A stretch of 64,000 nucleotides of DNA from Bacillota bacterium (GCA_023444095.1 JAEZRP010000045.1:19193-83192); one strand, 5' to 3'. Positions 49,233 through 58,040 are shown, counted from the stretch's first letter. Translations and numbers: made by a program. The notes: generated from the sequence alone by a model not told the origin.

Positions 49233-50084
49233 ATGGCCGACATCACCGCGATCATACTCACCAAAAACGAGGAGCGGAACCTGCGAGACTGCCTTGCGTC
49301 CATCGCAGGCTTCTGTTCGCGGGCGGTCGTCGTCGATTGCGGCTCTACCGACAGAACCGTCGAGATCGCGCGCGAGATGGGCGCGGACGTCCTGTTCCAC
49401 GAGTTTGAGTACTACGCGAAGCAATTCAACTGGGCCATCGATAGCGCGGACATCCGCACCGCGTGGACGCTTCGGCTCGACGCCGACGAGCGCATGACCC
49501 CCGCGGTCGTCCGCGCGTGCGAGGTGCTCATCGCGGAGGGCCGCGTGTCCGGCGTGACCATGGAATCCACCTACTACTTCCTGGGCCGCGCCATCGAGCA
49601 CGGCATCTCGAAAAAGCGCAAGCTTATGCTCTTCCGGACGGGCGTCGGGCGCATCGAGGACCGCAAGCGCGACGCGCACACCATTCTCGCCTCCGGCGAG
49701 TCCGCGCTCATCAAGCCCCGGTTCATCCACCACGATTTCAAGGATGTATCGAGCTACATTGCCCGCTACAACTGGTACGCCACGCGTGAGATGCTCGACT
49801 ACGTCATCTTCGTTTCCGGCGCGTCCGCGGACGTCGCGACCGACGCGACCATCCGCAAAAAGCGCCGCGCCAAGTTCGGCCTCTATTATCGCGCGCCCCG
49901 CTTCCTGCGCGCCAAGCTCTGGTTCTTCTACAATTACGTCTTCCGCCTCGGCTTCCTCGACGGCCGCGAGGGCTATCTCTATCACTACCTCGAGTGCGAT
50001 TGGTACCGCACCCTCGTCGACGCCAAAATCCTTGAGTACGAGAAGACGGGGGTCCTGCCGGGGAAACTCTCGGCGCTGGAGTAG
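49233..50084 (+). CDS. Family 2 glycosyltransferase
   Basis: This 283-residue GT-A enzyme starts two bases after the upstream stop, with GGAGGAATAAG before it. It shows AIILTKNEERNLRDCLASI, VVVDCGSTDRT and the metal-binding LRLDADERM (DxD). The C-terminal region (YYRAPRFLRAKLWFFYNYVFRLGFLDGREGYLY) resembles the WaaE/KdtX-type family used in outer polysaccharide or LPS-core assembly. It probably extends the lipid-linked glycan. Confidence 0.92.
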   Translation: MADITAIILTKNEERNLRDCLASIAGFCSRAVVVDCGSTDRTVEIAREMGADVLFHEFEYYAKQFNWAIDSADIRTAWTLRLDADERMTPAVVRACEVLIAEGRVSGVTMESTYYFLGRAIEHGISKKRKLMLFRTGVGRIEDRKRDAHTILASGESALIKPRFIHHDFKDVSSYIARYNWYATREMLDYVIFVSGASADVATDATIRKKRRAKFGLYYRAPRFLRAKLWFFYNYVFRLGFLDGREGYLYHYLECDWYRTLVDAKILEYEKTGVLPGKLSALE

Positions 50085-50345
50085 GGAGAAATGCCCGAGG
50101 GCGCTGCCCTCCGGACTCCTGCGGCGAGCAAATTGAATCGGGATTCCATCGGCTCGGTCGCGAAGCGACTTGGCTTTCCTGCGAAAAGCCAACCTCGAGG
50201 AGACAAGTCTCTTTGAACTCCCAAACGGAGTGAGATTCTTATTTTCGTCCCTGCCGCTGCGCGGCGGAGCATGGGATTCCAAAGGGCGTCAGCCCTTGAG
50301 CGGGGCCGGGGCGAGCCCCGGCGTTCCCCCGGCATCCCCTCCCCA
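50085..50345 (+). repeat. Dispersed mosaic palindromic repeat, copy 6
   Basis: CCGAGGGCGCTGCCCTCCGG (50095-50114), a degenerate GGTCGCGAAGCGAC (50157-50170), GGATTCCAAAGGGCGTCAGCCC (50274-50295) followed by TTGAGCGGGGCC, then GCCGGGGCGAGCCCCGGC (50305-50322) with GTTCC. It separates the GT2 gene from the next glycosyltransferase and ends about 12 bases from that gene's start. Confidence 0.7.
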
Positions 50346-50357
50346 TCGGAGGTTTTC

Positions 50358-52544
50358 ATGAACGGATCGGTCATTTCAAGGCTCGGGAGCGCGCTTCGCG
50401 CGGCGCGGATGCCGCGCAGCGAAGGCGCGCTTCGGCGTGCGACGCCCGACGACGGGGGCGAATGGTTCTCCGGCTCCGGGGAATCGCCGTGGGATTTGTC
50501 GGGGAAGCGCGCGCTGGCGCTGCGTGCGGACGCAGGCGCGCCCGTGGCGGGACTCTACCTCCTCGAAGGCGGGCGCTTCCACAAATTCGCCGAAACGCGC
50601 GCGTGGAGCTTCGAGCGGGGCTGCGCGCTTCAATGGCTCGGCCCGGATTTCCGGGACAGGGTGCTCTACAACGACCTCCGGGAAGGGAAAAGCGTCTCGG
50701 TGATCTGCGACGCGGAGGGGAAACGGGATCTGAAGATTCTCCCCATGCCCGTTTCAGCCGTGGCGCGGGACGGCAGGACGGCACTCGCTGTCGATCTGTC
50801 GCGCCCAGACGCGCCCTCCGTCTGGAGAATGAGCCTTGAAACGGGCGAATGCGCGCCCATTCTCACCAGCGCGGCCCTCGGCGCATTCGAGGAAAAGGCC
50901 TCGATGCGCGGCGCGACCCACGCGATCGGCGACCTCGCGATCAACCCTTCCGGTTCGCGCTTTCTGGCGGTACACCGCTGGTTTGCGGGAAAGGACGCGC
51001 ACGCGCGGCTTTTAACGCTGGGTATGCACGGGGAAAGTCCCTTCACGCTCGCGGACGAAGACTTCGTCTTTGGCGGCAACTGGTTTTCGGACGACGAGAT
51101 CGTCTCCTTCTGCCGGCTGGGTGGGGAGGACGGCTACTATTCGCTGACCGATCGGACGTTCGAGCATCGCCGTCTCTGGCCATCCCTGACGCGCGCGGGC
51201 CGTGCGTCCCTGGGTGCGGGCGGATTGGCAGTCGCGGACGCGGGTCCCGACAAGGCGCGCATGCAATCGGTCTATGCCATGGACGGGAACGACGTCTCCC
51301 GGCTCGCGCGCGCCTTTTTGCCCTTCGGGCGCGAAGGCTGGCTCAATCCCCGGTTCGACCGACTCGGTTCCCGGATCATGATCGACGCGGCGTTCGAGGG
51401 GCGGCGCGCCCTGTACGAACTGCCTGCGCAAAAGGCCGCCCCCGCGCCGAAGGTCCTCACCATCCTCACCGTGCCCATGGCCTTTGACGGCCCGACGATG
51501 TCCACCCTGCGCTACGCGCGCGCGCTCGATCACGCCCGCGTCGCGGTCGACTACGTGGCGCTCAACGACCCACCTGCCGAGATCCGCGACGAGATCCTCG
51601 GCGTGGGCGGCAGACTCCACGTCGTCGGGGGGCGCTTGCATCACCCCGTCTCCTACGTCCTTCGGCTCGCGCGCGTCGTTCGGCGCGGGAAGTACGCGGT
51701 CGTACACGCGCACGGAAACTCCTGCACGCTCGCGCTCGAGATGCTCGCGGCGCTGCTCGGGGGAGCGAAGGTGCGCGTGGCGCACTCGGAAAACAGCTAC
51801 TGCAAATACCTGACGGCGCACAGGCTGCTCCGACCGCTGTTCGATCATCTGTACACCGACGCCTACGCCTGCGGAGCCGAGGCGGGGGAGTGGCTGTTCC
51901 GCTCGCGCCCGTTCTCCGTGGCGCGCATCTCGGTAGAGACGGAGAAGTACGGGTTCGACCCCGCCGCGCGGGAGGAGCAGCGCCACGCGTTGGGCGTGGG
52001 CGGGGAACTTCTGATCGGCTGCGTCGCGAACTTCACGAAGCCTAAGAACCATTCCTTCCTGCTCGACGTGTTTTGCGATTACCTCAAGGTCAACCCGGGC
52101 GCCAAGCTCGCGCTCGCGGGTGGCGGCGCGTTGCGGGACGAGGTGGAAAAAAAGATCGCCGCGCTCGGCATCGAAAAGAGCGTGCTCGTGCTCGGCGTAC
52201 GCACGGACATCCCGCGGCTTTTATCCGTGTTCGACGTAATGCTTCTGCCGTCCTTATGGGAAGGCTTTCCAAACGTGCTCGTCGAGTGGCAGTGCGCGGG
52301 TCTTCCGACCTTCGTGAGCGACACGGTGACGCGCGACGCGAAGCTGACGCCCCTCGTCGGCTATCTTCCGATCACCTCCACCGCGCCGTGGGTCGAGTCG
52401 CTTGCGCGCTTCGCTCCGTCCGACCGCAGGAAGGCCAGCGAGGAAGCAATGCAGGCAGTGCGAGAGAGGGGCTACGACATCCGCGAGAACGCGCGCGGCC
52501 TCCAGAGCTTCTACCTCGAGGCGGCGAAGAGGTGCCCCCGATGA
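50358..52544 (+). CDS. Two-domain protein: beta-propeller-like N-terminus plus GT4 glycosyltransferase
   Basis: This 728-residue protein starts at ATG 50358 after GGAGG. Residues 1-365 consist of short beta repeats (GLYLLEGGRFHKFAETRAW, PSVWRMSLETGECAPILTS, AINPSGSRFLAVHRW, YYSLTDRTFEHRRLW), like a WD40/TolB-type propeller. Residues 370-728 are a GT-B glycosyltransferase: FDGPTMSTLRYARALD, VVHAHGNSCTLALE, and LLPSLWEGFPNVLVEWQCAGLPTFVS with the E-x7-E nucleotide-sugar site. Propeller fusion to a GT4 enzyme is unusual; it may bind a carrier or the glycan. The cluster is probably for cell-surface glycan. Confidence 0.82.
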   Translation: MNGSVISRLGSALRAARMPRSEGALRRATPDDGGEWFSGSGESPWDLSGKRALALRADAGAPVAGLYLLEGGRFHKFAETRAWSFERGCALQWLGPDFRDRVLYNDLREGKSVSVICDAEGKRDLKILPMPVSAVARDGRTALAVDLSRPDAPSVWRMSLETGECAPILTSAALGAFEEKASMRGATHAIGDLAINPSGSRFLAVHRWFAGKDAHARLLTLGMHGESPFTLADEDFVFGGNWFSDDEIVSFCRLGGEDGYYSLTDRTFEHRRLWPSLTRAGRASLGAGGLAVADAGPDKARMQSVYAMDGNDVSRLARAFLPFGREGWLNPRFDRLGSRIMIDAAFEGRRALYELPAQKAAPAPKVLTILTVPMAFDGPTMSTLRYARALDHARVAVDYVALNDPPAEIRDEILGVGGRLHVVGGRLHHPVSYVLRLARVVRRGKYAVVHAHGNSCTLALEMLAALLGGAKVRVAHSENSYCKYLTAHRLLRPLFDHLYTDAYACGAEAGEWLFRSRPFSVARISVETEKYGFDPAAREEQRHALGVGGELLIGCVANFTKPKNHSFLLDVFCDYLKVNPGAKLALAGGGALRDEVEKKIAALGIEKSVLVLGVRTDIPRLLSVFDVMLLPSLWEGFPNVLVEWQCAGLPTFVSDTVTRDAKLTPLVGYLPITSTAPWVESLARFAPSDRRKASEEAMQAVRERGYDIRENARGLQSFYLEAAKRCPR

Positions 52545-53476
52545 TCCGCGCGGCAACGGCGGCAGACGTCGGAAATTGGATCGCGCTCGCAGTCTCCATG
52601 GCGGAATATTATCCGGGTCTTGACCCGGAGAGCCACGCGCGGATCGTGGAAAAATGCGCGGTCTCCGGCGAGGCGCTCGCGGCGGAGTGGGACAGCCGCT
52701 TCGCGGGCGGGCTTCTGTTTGCGCGCAAGCGGCGGGAGCTCTCGTTTCTGATGGTCGCGCCATGGGCGCGCAGGCATGGGCTCGGGCGCGCGCTGGTCGG
52801 GCGGATGCGCGAAGAATTCCCGCGCGGGGAGACGGTCTCGGTCACGACCTACCGCGCGGACGACCCGCTCGGCGCGGCGGCGGGGCCGTTTTACGCCGCG
52901 CTTGGCTTCGTACCCGGCGAGGACGTGACCGCGCACGGCCATTCGGAGCGCAAGATGACGCTGTTCATCCCCCTCGAAACGGAACAACTCCTCATCCGCC
53001 CGTTCCGGGACGCGGACTTTCCGGCGTTTTTCGCATTGCTCGACAGCCCGGAGTTGCCTGACTGGGGTATCCAAAGGCCATGCGCCCGATCGTTCTTTGA
53101 ATCACAGATCGAAAACGCGCGCATAATGGACGCGCAAGGCGGCGCATGCCTGGGGTTGTTCGAGAAATCGACGGGCGCGCTGGTCGGCGCAGCGGGCGTC
53201 AGAAGGCGCGACCTCGGCGAGGCGGAAGTCTTTCTTTTCCTGCTGCCGGAGTACCGCCGGAGAGGCTGCGCGACGGAGGCGTGCCGCGCGGCGACGGATT
53301 GGGCGCTCGCGCGGTTTTCGCTCAAGCGCATCATCTGCACGGCGAGCGCCGACGACGCGGCATCCCGGCGCGTGCTGGAGAAGTGCGGCTACCGCCTCGC
53401 GGGCGGGCGCACACCCGACGGGCACGCTGCGGAAACATACCACCTCTTTGCGCACGACCGGGAGGAGCATCCATGA
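52541..53476 (+). CDS. Tandem GNAT acetyltransferase
   Basis: This 311-residue protein overlaps the preceding gene's stop (ATGA-like). It has two GNAT domains: residues 1-135 (VAPWARRHGLGRALVGRMRE carries the acetyl-CoA P-loop RxxGxG) and 145-305, a RimJ/RimL-like domain (QLLIRPFRDADFPAFFALLD, LPEYRRRGCATEACRAATDWA). A fused pair may acetylate one substrate at two positions or use one domain for binding. Substrate unknown. Confidence 0.88.
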   Translation: MIRAATAADVGNWIALAVSMAEYYPGLDPESHARIVEKCAVSGEALAAEWDSRFAGGLLFARKRRELSFLMVAPWARRHGLGRALVGRMREEFPRGETVSVTTYRADDPLGAAAGPFYAALGFVPGEDVTAHGHSERKMTLFIPLETEQLLIRPFRDADFPAFFALLDSPELPDWGIQRPCARSFFESQIENARIMDAQGGACLGLFEKSTGALVGAAGVRRRDLGEAEVFLFLLPEYRRRGCATEACRAATDWALARFSLKRIICTASADDAASRRVLEKCGYRLAGGRTPDGHAAETYHLFAHDREEHP

Positions 53477-54762
53477 ATCTGCCGGAAGATTTTATCAAAA
53501 GCATGCGCGCCTTGCTCGGAAGCGAGCTGGACGCGTTTTGTTCCGCGCTCGGAGAAGTGCCCGCGCTCGCGCTGCGGACGAATCCCCTGCGCCCGCCCGC
53601 GGCGGCGGAGTTCGTGGAATGCTCGGTGCCGTGGGCGCAGGGCGGTTGGTACCTCGCGCCCGGCGCGCGTCCGGGTTCTTCGGTCGCCCACCATTCCGGC
53701 GCGTTCTACGTGCAGGAGGCGAGCGCAATGATGCCCGCGTCCGCGCTGGCTGTCCGACCGGGGGAGCGGGTGCTCGACCTGTGCGCCGCGCCGGGCGGAA
53801 AGTCCACGCAGCTTGCCGCCGCGCTCGCGGGGGCAGGCGTGCTGGTCGCAAACGAGCCGGATTTGAAGCGCGCGCGCATGCTCTACGGGAACATCGAGCG
53901 GATGGGCGTTCCGAACGCGGTCGTCACGAACGAGCTTCCGGAACGGCTCTCCGCGCGTTGGTCGGAATTTTTCGACGCGGTGCTGGTCGACGCGCCCTGC
54001 TCGGGCGAGGGCATGTTCCGGCGCGAGCCCGACGCGCGGGGCGAGTGGACGGTTGGCGCGCCCGCCGGATGCGCGCGGCGGCAGGCGGCGATCCTGCGGG
54101 AGGCCGCGCGGATGGTCGCCCCCGGCGGGCGGCTCGTCTACTCCACCTGTACGTTCAACGAGATCGAAAACGAGGGCGTCGCGCGGGCGTTCCTCCGCGA
54201 GCATCCGGAATTTATGCCGCGCGAATATTCCCTTCCCGGCCTCGGCGCGTCGGAGGGCGGCATGCTGCGCGTGTGGCCCCACCGCGCGCGGGGCGACGGC
54301 CAGTTCGCCGCTCTGTTCGTCAAAGCGGGCGCGTCCGCACGAACGGACGGCTTCTCCGGACCCGACACGGCCTCGCGCGCGGCGGAGGCGCGCTACCTTT
54401 CGGAGTATCCACCCCTCCCGGCGGGAAGTATGCCCGCGCTCCGGGGCGACGTGCTGTATGCCGTTCCGCGCCTCTCGCCCCCGGCGAACGGACGGAAGGT
54501 CATCTCCCCCGGCCTTGCGCTCGTGCGGGTCTTCCCGAACCGGCTCGAGCCCATGCACGCGCTGGCGATGGCGGACGCCCGCCTTCCGGTGCTTCCGCTG
54601 GACGAAGGCGCGGCGCGCGCGTACCTCCGGGGCGAGGCGGTGCCCTGTTCCGGTGCGGGCTGGATCGTCGCGACCTTCTCCGACATGCCCCTCGGGTGGG
54701 GAAAGGCGTCGGGCGGGCTCCTTAAGAACCATCTGCCCAAGGGACTTCGGAGGACAAGGTGA
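53473..54762 (+). CDS. RsmF/YebU-type rRNA (cytosine-C5) methyltransferase
   Basis: This 429-residue protein overlaps the GNAT gene by four bases with GGGAGGAG upstream. The SAM-binding motif VLDLCAAPGGKSTQLAA lies near residue 100; VLVDAPCSGEGMFRRE holds motif IV cysteine and VYSTCTFNEIENEGV the motif VI catalytic cysteine of NSUN enzymes. The C-terminal 150 residues form the RsmF-type PUA-like part. It methylates a cytosine in 16S rRNA or another RNA. It is the last gene of the forward run. Confidence 0.93.
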   Translation: MNLPEDFIKSMRALLGSELDAFCSALGEVPALALRTNPLRPPAAAEFVECSVPWAQGGWYLAPGARPGSSVAHHSGAFYVQEASAMMPASALAVRPGERVLDLCAAPGGKSTQLAAALAGAGVLVANEPDLKRARMLYGNIERMGVPNAVVTNELPERLSARWSEFFDAVLVDAPCSGEGMFRREPDARGEWTVGAPAGCARRQAAILREAARMVAPGGRLVYSTCTFNEIENEGVARAFLREHPEFMPREYSLPGLGASEGGMLRVWPHRARGDGQFAALFVKAGASARTDGFSGPDTASRAAEARYLSEYPPLPAGSMPALRGDVLYAVPRLSPPANGRKVISPGLALVRVFPNRLEPMHALAMADARLPVLPLDEGAARAYLRGEAVPCSGAGWIVATFSDMPLGWGKASGGLLKNHLPKGLRRTR

Positions 54763-54927
54763 GCAAATAGCATATCAAGGAGGCGCACGCTTCGTGCGAG
54801 AGAGTGTCGCACGGGCCGCCCGCCGTCAACTGCTTCCACGGAAAGCCGCTCATGAAGCGCCGAGGCCGGGACCTTTATATGCGCGGATTTCTAAACGAAT
54901 TCCTCCGCAAGCGGGAAGGCGGCAGAT

Positions 54928-54957
54928 AAAAAAAACAACCCCGACTCTCCGTCGGGG
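54928..54957 (-). terminator. Intrinsic terminator for the small-protein genes (reverse strand)
   Basis: GCCCCGAC stem (54958-54951 with 54945-54938) followed, on the reverse strand, by TTGTTTTTTTTAT. It also leaves a weaker hairpin on the forward strand. Confidence 0.8.
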
Positions 54958-54970
54958 CGTCTTTGTCTCG

Positions 54971-55126
54971 TCAGTGAACCTGACAGGGCGCGCACACGCA
55001 TTCGCCGGTGTACGCCGGGTGAGAGCGCCGTTTGGACATCAACGCCCGCACCGCCTTGACGAGCCTGCCCTTCCTGGGCGCGAACACGTCGAAGTCCCGC
55101 AGAACCAAGCCACTGTCCATCATCAT
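54971..55126 (-). CDS. Small protein of unknown function, 51 residues
   Basis: Start at one of three ATGs (55126, 55123, 55120) after CGGAG. The product is basic (DFDVFAPRKGRLVKAVRALMSKRR) and ends with cysteines (CVCAPCQVH). A segment FDVFAPRK...VRALMSKR resembles FDLFPRKR...IKALLSRS of the next gene upstream, so they may be paralogs. Function unknown; it precedes a strong terminator. Confidence 0.6.
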   Translation of the reverse strand: MMMDSGLVLRDFDVFAPRKGRLVKAVRALMSKRRSHPAYTGECVCAPCQVH

Positions 55127-55210
55127 GATTCTCCGATTCAATCTCTTCACTTCCTTTCTTCGGGACCATGTTACCACCTGGAGCGAAGTCCAAGTCAATA
55201 CCTTTTTCCG

Positions 55211-55378
55211 TCAATACTTCGCGACAGCCGTCCGGACGCGAACCGGCTCGACGCGCGGGCTTCTGCTAAGGAGCGCCTTGATCCAGCGGGGGAACCAATG
55301 CCGCTTTCGGGGGAACAGGTCAAACGCGTCGACCGGGGCCACAATGTCGTTCATGAGAATGCGCTTCAAATGAATCAT
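55211..55378 (-). CDS. Small protein of unknown function, 55 residues
   Basis: ATG 55378 follows a GAGGAAAG ribosome binding site; the frame ends at 55211. The product is basic and amphipathic (MIHLKRILMNDIVAPVDAFDLFPRKR, WFPRWIKALLSRS). It resembles the downstream 51-residue protein around the FDLFPRK...IKALLS segment. No signal peptide. Possibly a short secreted or membrane-active peptide, but no export motif is recognised. Confidence 0.55.
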   Translation of the reverse strand: MIHLKRILMNDIVAPVDAFDLFPRKRHWFPRWIKALLSRSPRVEPVRVRTAVAKY

Positions 55379-55400
55379 CCTTTCTTTCCTCGTTTTATGA

Positions 55401-55430
55401 AAAGGGGCGACCCCTCTTCAGAGGGCCGCC
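55401..55430 (-). terminator. Intrinsic terminator after the 66-residue gene
   Basis: On the reverse strand GGCGGCCCTC (55430-55421) pairs with GAGGGGTCGCC (55415-55405), one bulge, loop TGAA, then CCTTTTC. Confidence 0.55.
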
Positions 55431-55472
55431 TCGCTGTCTTGAGATTGCCGCCGGAGCGGCTCGTTCCGTCGG

Positions 55473-55673
55473 TCAGCCGTGCTGGACTGCCGTACGGTAG
55501 AGCGTGCTGCCGTTGTTCTTGCAATGCTCGCCGACACACGGGGCGTTGTCCTCGATTGCCTTGAACGTTTCGCTGCGCTTCTTCGCGGGCACGTAGCCGA
55601 ACGCGACGGGCTGCATGTTGGAAACTTCCCTGCCGTAGACGTTCCGAGAGACTTCGTAAAGATTGATCTTCAT
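55473..55673 (-). CDS. Small protein of unknown function, 66 residues
   Basis: ATG 55673 follows GAGGAGG. The sequence (LYEVSRNVYGREVSNMQPVAFGYVPAKK) matches the 82-residue protein further upstream (LYTAAKAVYGYKEMLNMEPAPFAYVPRRA), defining a shared motif LY-x5-VYG-x4-NM-x-P-x-xF-x-YVP. Two cysteines near the end (PCVGEHC) have no partner in the other. It has its own promoter (55724-55751) and terminator. No known family. Confidence 0.62.
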   Translation of the reverse strand: MKINLYEVSRNVYGREVSNMQPVAFGYVPAKKRSETFKAIEDNAPCVGEHCKNNGSTLYRTAVQHG

Positions 55674-55723
55674 CGTTTTTTCCTCCTCGTTTTCTTTCTG
55701 TCGGTTTCCCTCCCGACGCCTAT

Positions 55724-55751
55724 AGTATAACCCGAATCCCGAGCAAGTAAA
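55724..55751 (-). promoter_or_regulatory. Promoter of the 66-residue gene
   Basis: On the reverse strand TTTACT (55751-55746), 16 bases, TATACT (55729-55724). Confidence 0.6.
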
Positions 55752-55911
55752 TAGGAAAAATGTATGAATCTGGTAAATTCGATATAGAGATTCGATGGAC
55801 CATCTTCATGTCAGACCTCCCTAACATTGGATTAACTTTCCGCAACGACGCACTTCATTCTTTGTGCAGAATGCATGAAATTTGGATCTCCAAATTGGAA
55901 TCACCCGAAAT

Positions 55912-55952
55912 CGACCCAAAAAAAAGAAAACGACCCCGCGTTTCGCGAGGTC
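55912..55952 (-). terminator. Intrinsic terminator after the 82-residue gene
   Basis: On the reverse strand GACCTCGCG (55952-55944) pairs with CGCGGGGTC (55940-55932), loop AAA, then GTTTTCTTTTTTTT. Confidence 0.85.
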
Positions 55953-56102
55953 GAGGATTTGGCAGACATCCCTTTGTGTGCGGCGTTCGCCGCGCGGTTC
56001 GGGTTTCGCCGCCCGTCCGCGCGCCCTTCATGACCCGGTGGGAAAAGGGGCGACGCGGACGGGGTTTCCCCTCACATGGCCGCCTCATGCAACTCGACCC
56101 GC

Positions 56103-56351
56103 TTATCCGTTGGCCATGGCGCCGCGGGGCGCGGTGTACGAGGGGGTGCGGGGCGTCCTGTGCCGGAGGAACAACTCCTTCAGCGCACCCACGCCCTTGC
56201 CGGAAGCGCGGCGCGGCACGTAGGCGAAGGGAGCGGGCTCCATGTTGAGCATTTCCTTGTATCCGTACACGGCCTTCGCGGCGGTATAGAGCGTCGCAGG
56301 CTCGCTGCTTGAGAACGTCGCGGCATTCGCGTTATTCAAAAAATCAAACAT
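56103..56351 (-). CDS. Small protein of unknown function, 82 residues
   Basis: ATG 56351 follows GGGAGGAAATTAA. The sequence (MFDFLNNANAATFSSSEPATLYTAAKAVYGYKEMLNMEPAPF) shares the LY-VYG-NM-P-YVP motif with the 66-residue protein downstream. No signal peptide or membrane helix; C-terminal half is basic (RRASGKGVGALKELFLRHRTPRTP). It is co-transcribed with the 60-residue membrane protein. A peptide-modification precursor, a small structural or spore protein, or a novel toxin are all possible; none is proven. Confidence 0.62.
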   Translation of the reverse strand: MFDFLNNANAATFSSSEPATLYTAAKAVYGYKEMLNMEPAPFAYVPRRASGKGVGALKELFLRHRTPRTPSYTAPRGAMANG

Positions 56352-56400
56352 TTAATTTCCTCCCATGCGTCTCATGGACGCTTCTTCTTGTCGGTCGTCG

Positions 56401-56583
56401 TTATCGGATGGATGCGGCGAGCGCCATTGCGATCACCGCAAGCCCGGTCGCGAGTGCGCCCAGCCCAGCGGAGGCCATGCGTCTGCGTGCGCGTCTGTGG
56501 GGAGCATACCGCGTCTCGACGAGTGCGCCGAGTCCCGCATCGTCTGAGAGCAAGCGCAGCATGACGTGAGTCGTCTGGTTCAT
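56401..56583 (-). CDS. Small protein with C-terminal membrane helix, 60 residues
   Basis: ATG 56583 follows GGAAAGGA. An upstream ATG at 56631 lies before the predicted transcription start, so 56583 is used. A basic central segment (RYAPHRRARRRM) is followed by one membrane helix (GLGALATGLAVIAMALAASI), a layout seen in tail-anchored or small holin-like proteins. It leads the unit with the 82-residue protein. No family recognised. Confidence 0.62.
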   Translation of the reverse strand: MNQTTHVMLRLLSDDAGLGALVETRYAPHRRARRRMASAGLGALATGLAVIAMALAASIR

Positions 56584-56629
56584 ATCCATCATTCCTTTCC
56601 CAAATGCCTCGTTGTCTGCCAACGTTGCC

Positions 56630-56657
56630 ATTATAACCCCGAACCATGCAAAGTCAA
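56630..56657 (-). promoter_or_regulatory. Promoter of the 60/82-residue gene pair
   Basis: On the reverse strand TTGACT (56657-56652), 16 bases, TATAAT (56635-56630). Confidence 0.75.
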
Positions 56658-56921
56658 TCCGTTTTTAGTACGGAAATTGTAAATTGTATCGTGAGATTTT
56701 ATGGTCAATTCTGCCGTCTACAGATATTAATTTTAATTTCATCTGACACACCCCGATTCATCTCTTTTCAGCCGCCCTGATCAAACCTATGCGCGCAATT
56801 TTGACGTCCTCTTTTTGTGGGATTCGCGCATATTCCATGAAACCCATCATACGCGTCTGACACCTTGCACAACTTAACATACATCGGATAATATCAAATA
56901 TGCTCGGCATTAGCAAGGCCA
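56658..56921. other. AT-rich intergenic region
   Basis: This gap between divergent promoters is lower in GC than its surroundings. I see no open frame with a ribosome binding site and no hairpin with a T-run. It may belong to the incoming small-gene segment. Confidence 0.4.
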
Positions 56922-56951
56922 TTGTCCGCGGCCCGGAGGATGTGCTATAAT
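56922..56951 (+). promoter_or_regulatory. Promoter of the HAD hydrolase gene
   Basis: TTGTCC (56922-56927), 18 bases, TATAAT (56946-56951). Confidence 0.6.
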
Positions 56952-56980
56952 GGGCGCAAACGACAGCAAGGAGAAGACGG

Positions 56981-57667
56981 ATGATCGAGCATGTCATACT
57001 GGACGCGGGCGGCGTGATCTGCCTGCCGCGCATGGGGAGCTGGTTAACGACCGTGCGCTTTGAGGAAATCGTCGGACCCGCGCGCCTCCGGGCCGCCACG
57101 CGAGACGAGATCGGCGGAGCCATGGACGCCGCCGCCGCGCTCTACCTCGACGAGTCTCTGCCCATTTCCGACGAGACCATCGAGTTCGCCGTCCGGCGCA
57201 ACTACTTTATCGATCTTGCGAGGCGGCTTCATTGGACGCTCACCGACCGCGAGGCAGATGCGCTCGCCCGCGACATGACCGAGAACGACGCCCGCTACGA
57301 CTTCTACGACGACGCCCGCACGGGCATCGAACACCTCGGCCGGGGCCGGGGCGTCTACCTGCTCTCAAACGCCATGCCCTCCCTGAAGCGCGTCTTCGCA
57401 AACGCCGGCCTCCTCGAGCTTTTTGACGACGTTCTCATCTCCACCGATGTCGGCTCCGCCAAGCCCGACCCCGCCATCTATCGCGCGCTCCTCGACCGCG
57501 ACGAGCTCGATCCCGCCGTCTGCGCCTTCGTCGACGACCGCCTCGACAACCTCGAAACCGCCCGCACCCTCGGAATCCGCACCATCCATATGGCCCGCGG
57601 CGCCGTTTCCCACTGGACCGAGTCCGCCAACGACCTGTTCGAGGTGGCGAGGCTGCTGCAGGAGTAA
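56981..57667 (+). CDS. HAD-superfamily hydrolase
   Basis: This 228-residue protein starts at ATG 56981 after AAGGAGAAG. The nucleophile is in HVILDAGGVI; the second acid of the usual DxD motif is Gly, as in many HAD family members of the YihX type. YLLSNAMPS (motif II), a Lys in DVGSAKPDPAIY (motif III) and FVDDRLDNLE (motif IV) complete the active site. It probably dephosphorylates a small sugar phosphate or similar compound. Confidence 0.85.
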   Translation: MIEHVILDAGGVICLPRMGSWLTTVRFEEIVGPARLRAATRDEIGGAMDAAAALYLDESLPISDETIEFAVRRNYFIDLARRLHWTLTDREADALARDMTENDARYDFYDDARTGIEHLGRGRGVYLLSNAMPSLKRVFANAGLLELFDDVLISTDVGSAKPDPAIYRALLDRDELDPAVCAFVDDRLDNLETARTLGIRTIHMARGAVSHWTESANDLFEVARLLQE

Positions 57668-57960
57668 CGGAGGGGAAAACGTCAGGGCCGCCCCGGACCC
57701 CGCTCAAGGACTGATGCCCATGGGAAACCCCTGCCGGATGGGGAGAAGTATCATCCCGCGCGTCGTCGCCCGGGGGCCAAACCCCGGAGCGACGCTCCTG
57801 CTTTTGGGCATTGCGTGATGCCTAAAATCAAATACGGTCGCCCGGGGCAAGGCCCCGGACGACCGACGGACAACGATCTATATGACATTTTTTCGGAATG
57901 CTCAGAGAACCCTTGGAGGTTGGCTTGCCGCAGGCAAGTCAATTCGCTCCGCGACCGGGT
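57668..57960 (-). repeat. Dispersed mosaic palindromic repeat, copy 7
   Basis: Begins with the block CTTGAGCGGGGTCCGGGG (reverse strand) at 57707-57690, then two GTCGC-CCGGGG-type palindromes (57765-57793 and 57836-57864), the second followed by GACGGACAAC. A GGCAT/ATGCC hairpin sits between them. It lies between the HAD gene and the luxS 3' end. Confidence 0.6.
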
Positions 57961-58040
57961 TGAGCGGATTGAAAATACGATCAGCGCGCCGCAGGGAACC
58001 AGAGGACAGCACCCTTTACGTCACCACGGACATCTCGGCG

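Noticed and set aside
55855..56088. 77-codon reverse frame
   Set aside because: It runs through the strong terminator at 55912-55952, so it is unlikely to be a gene.
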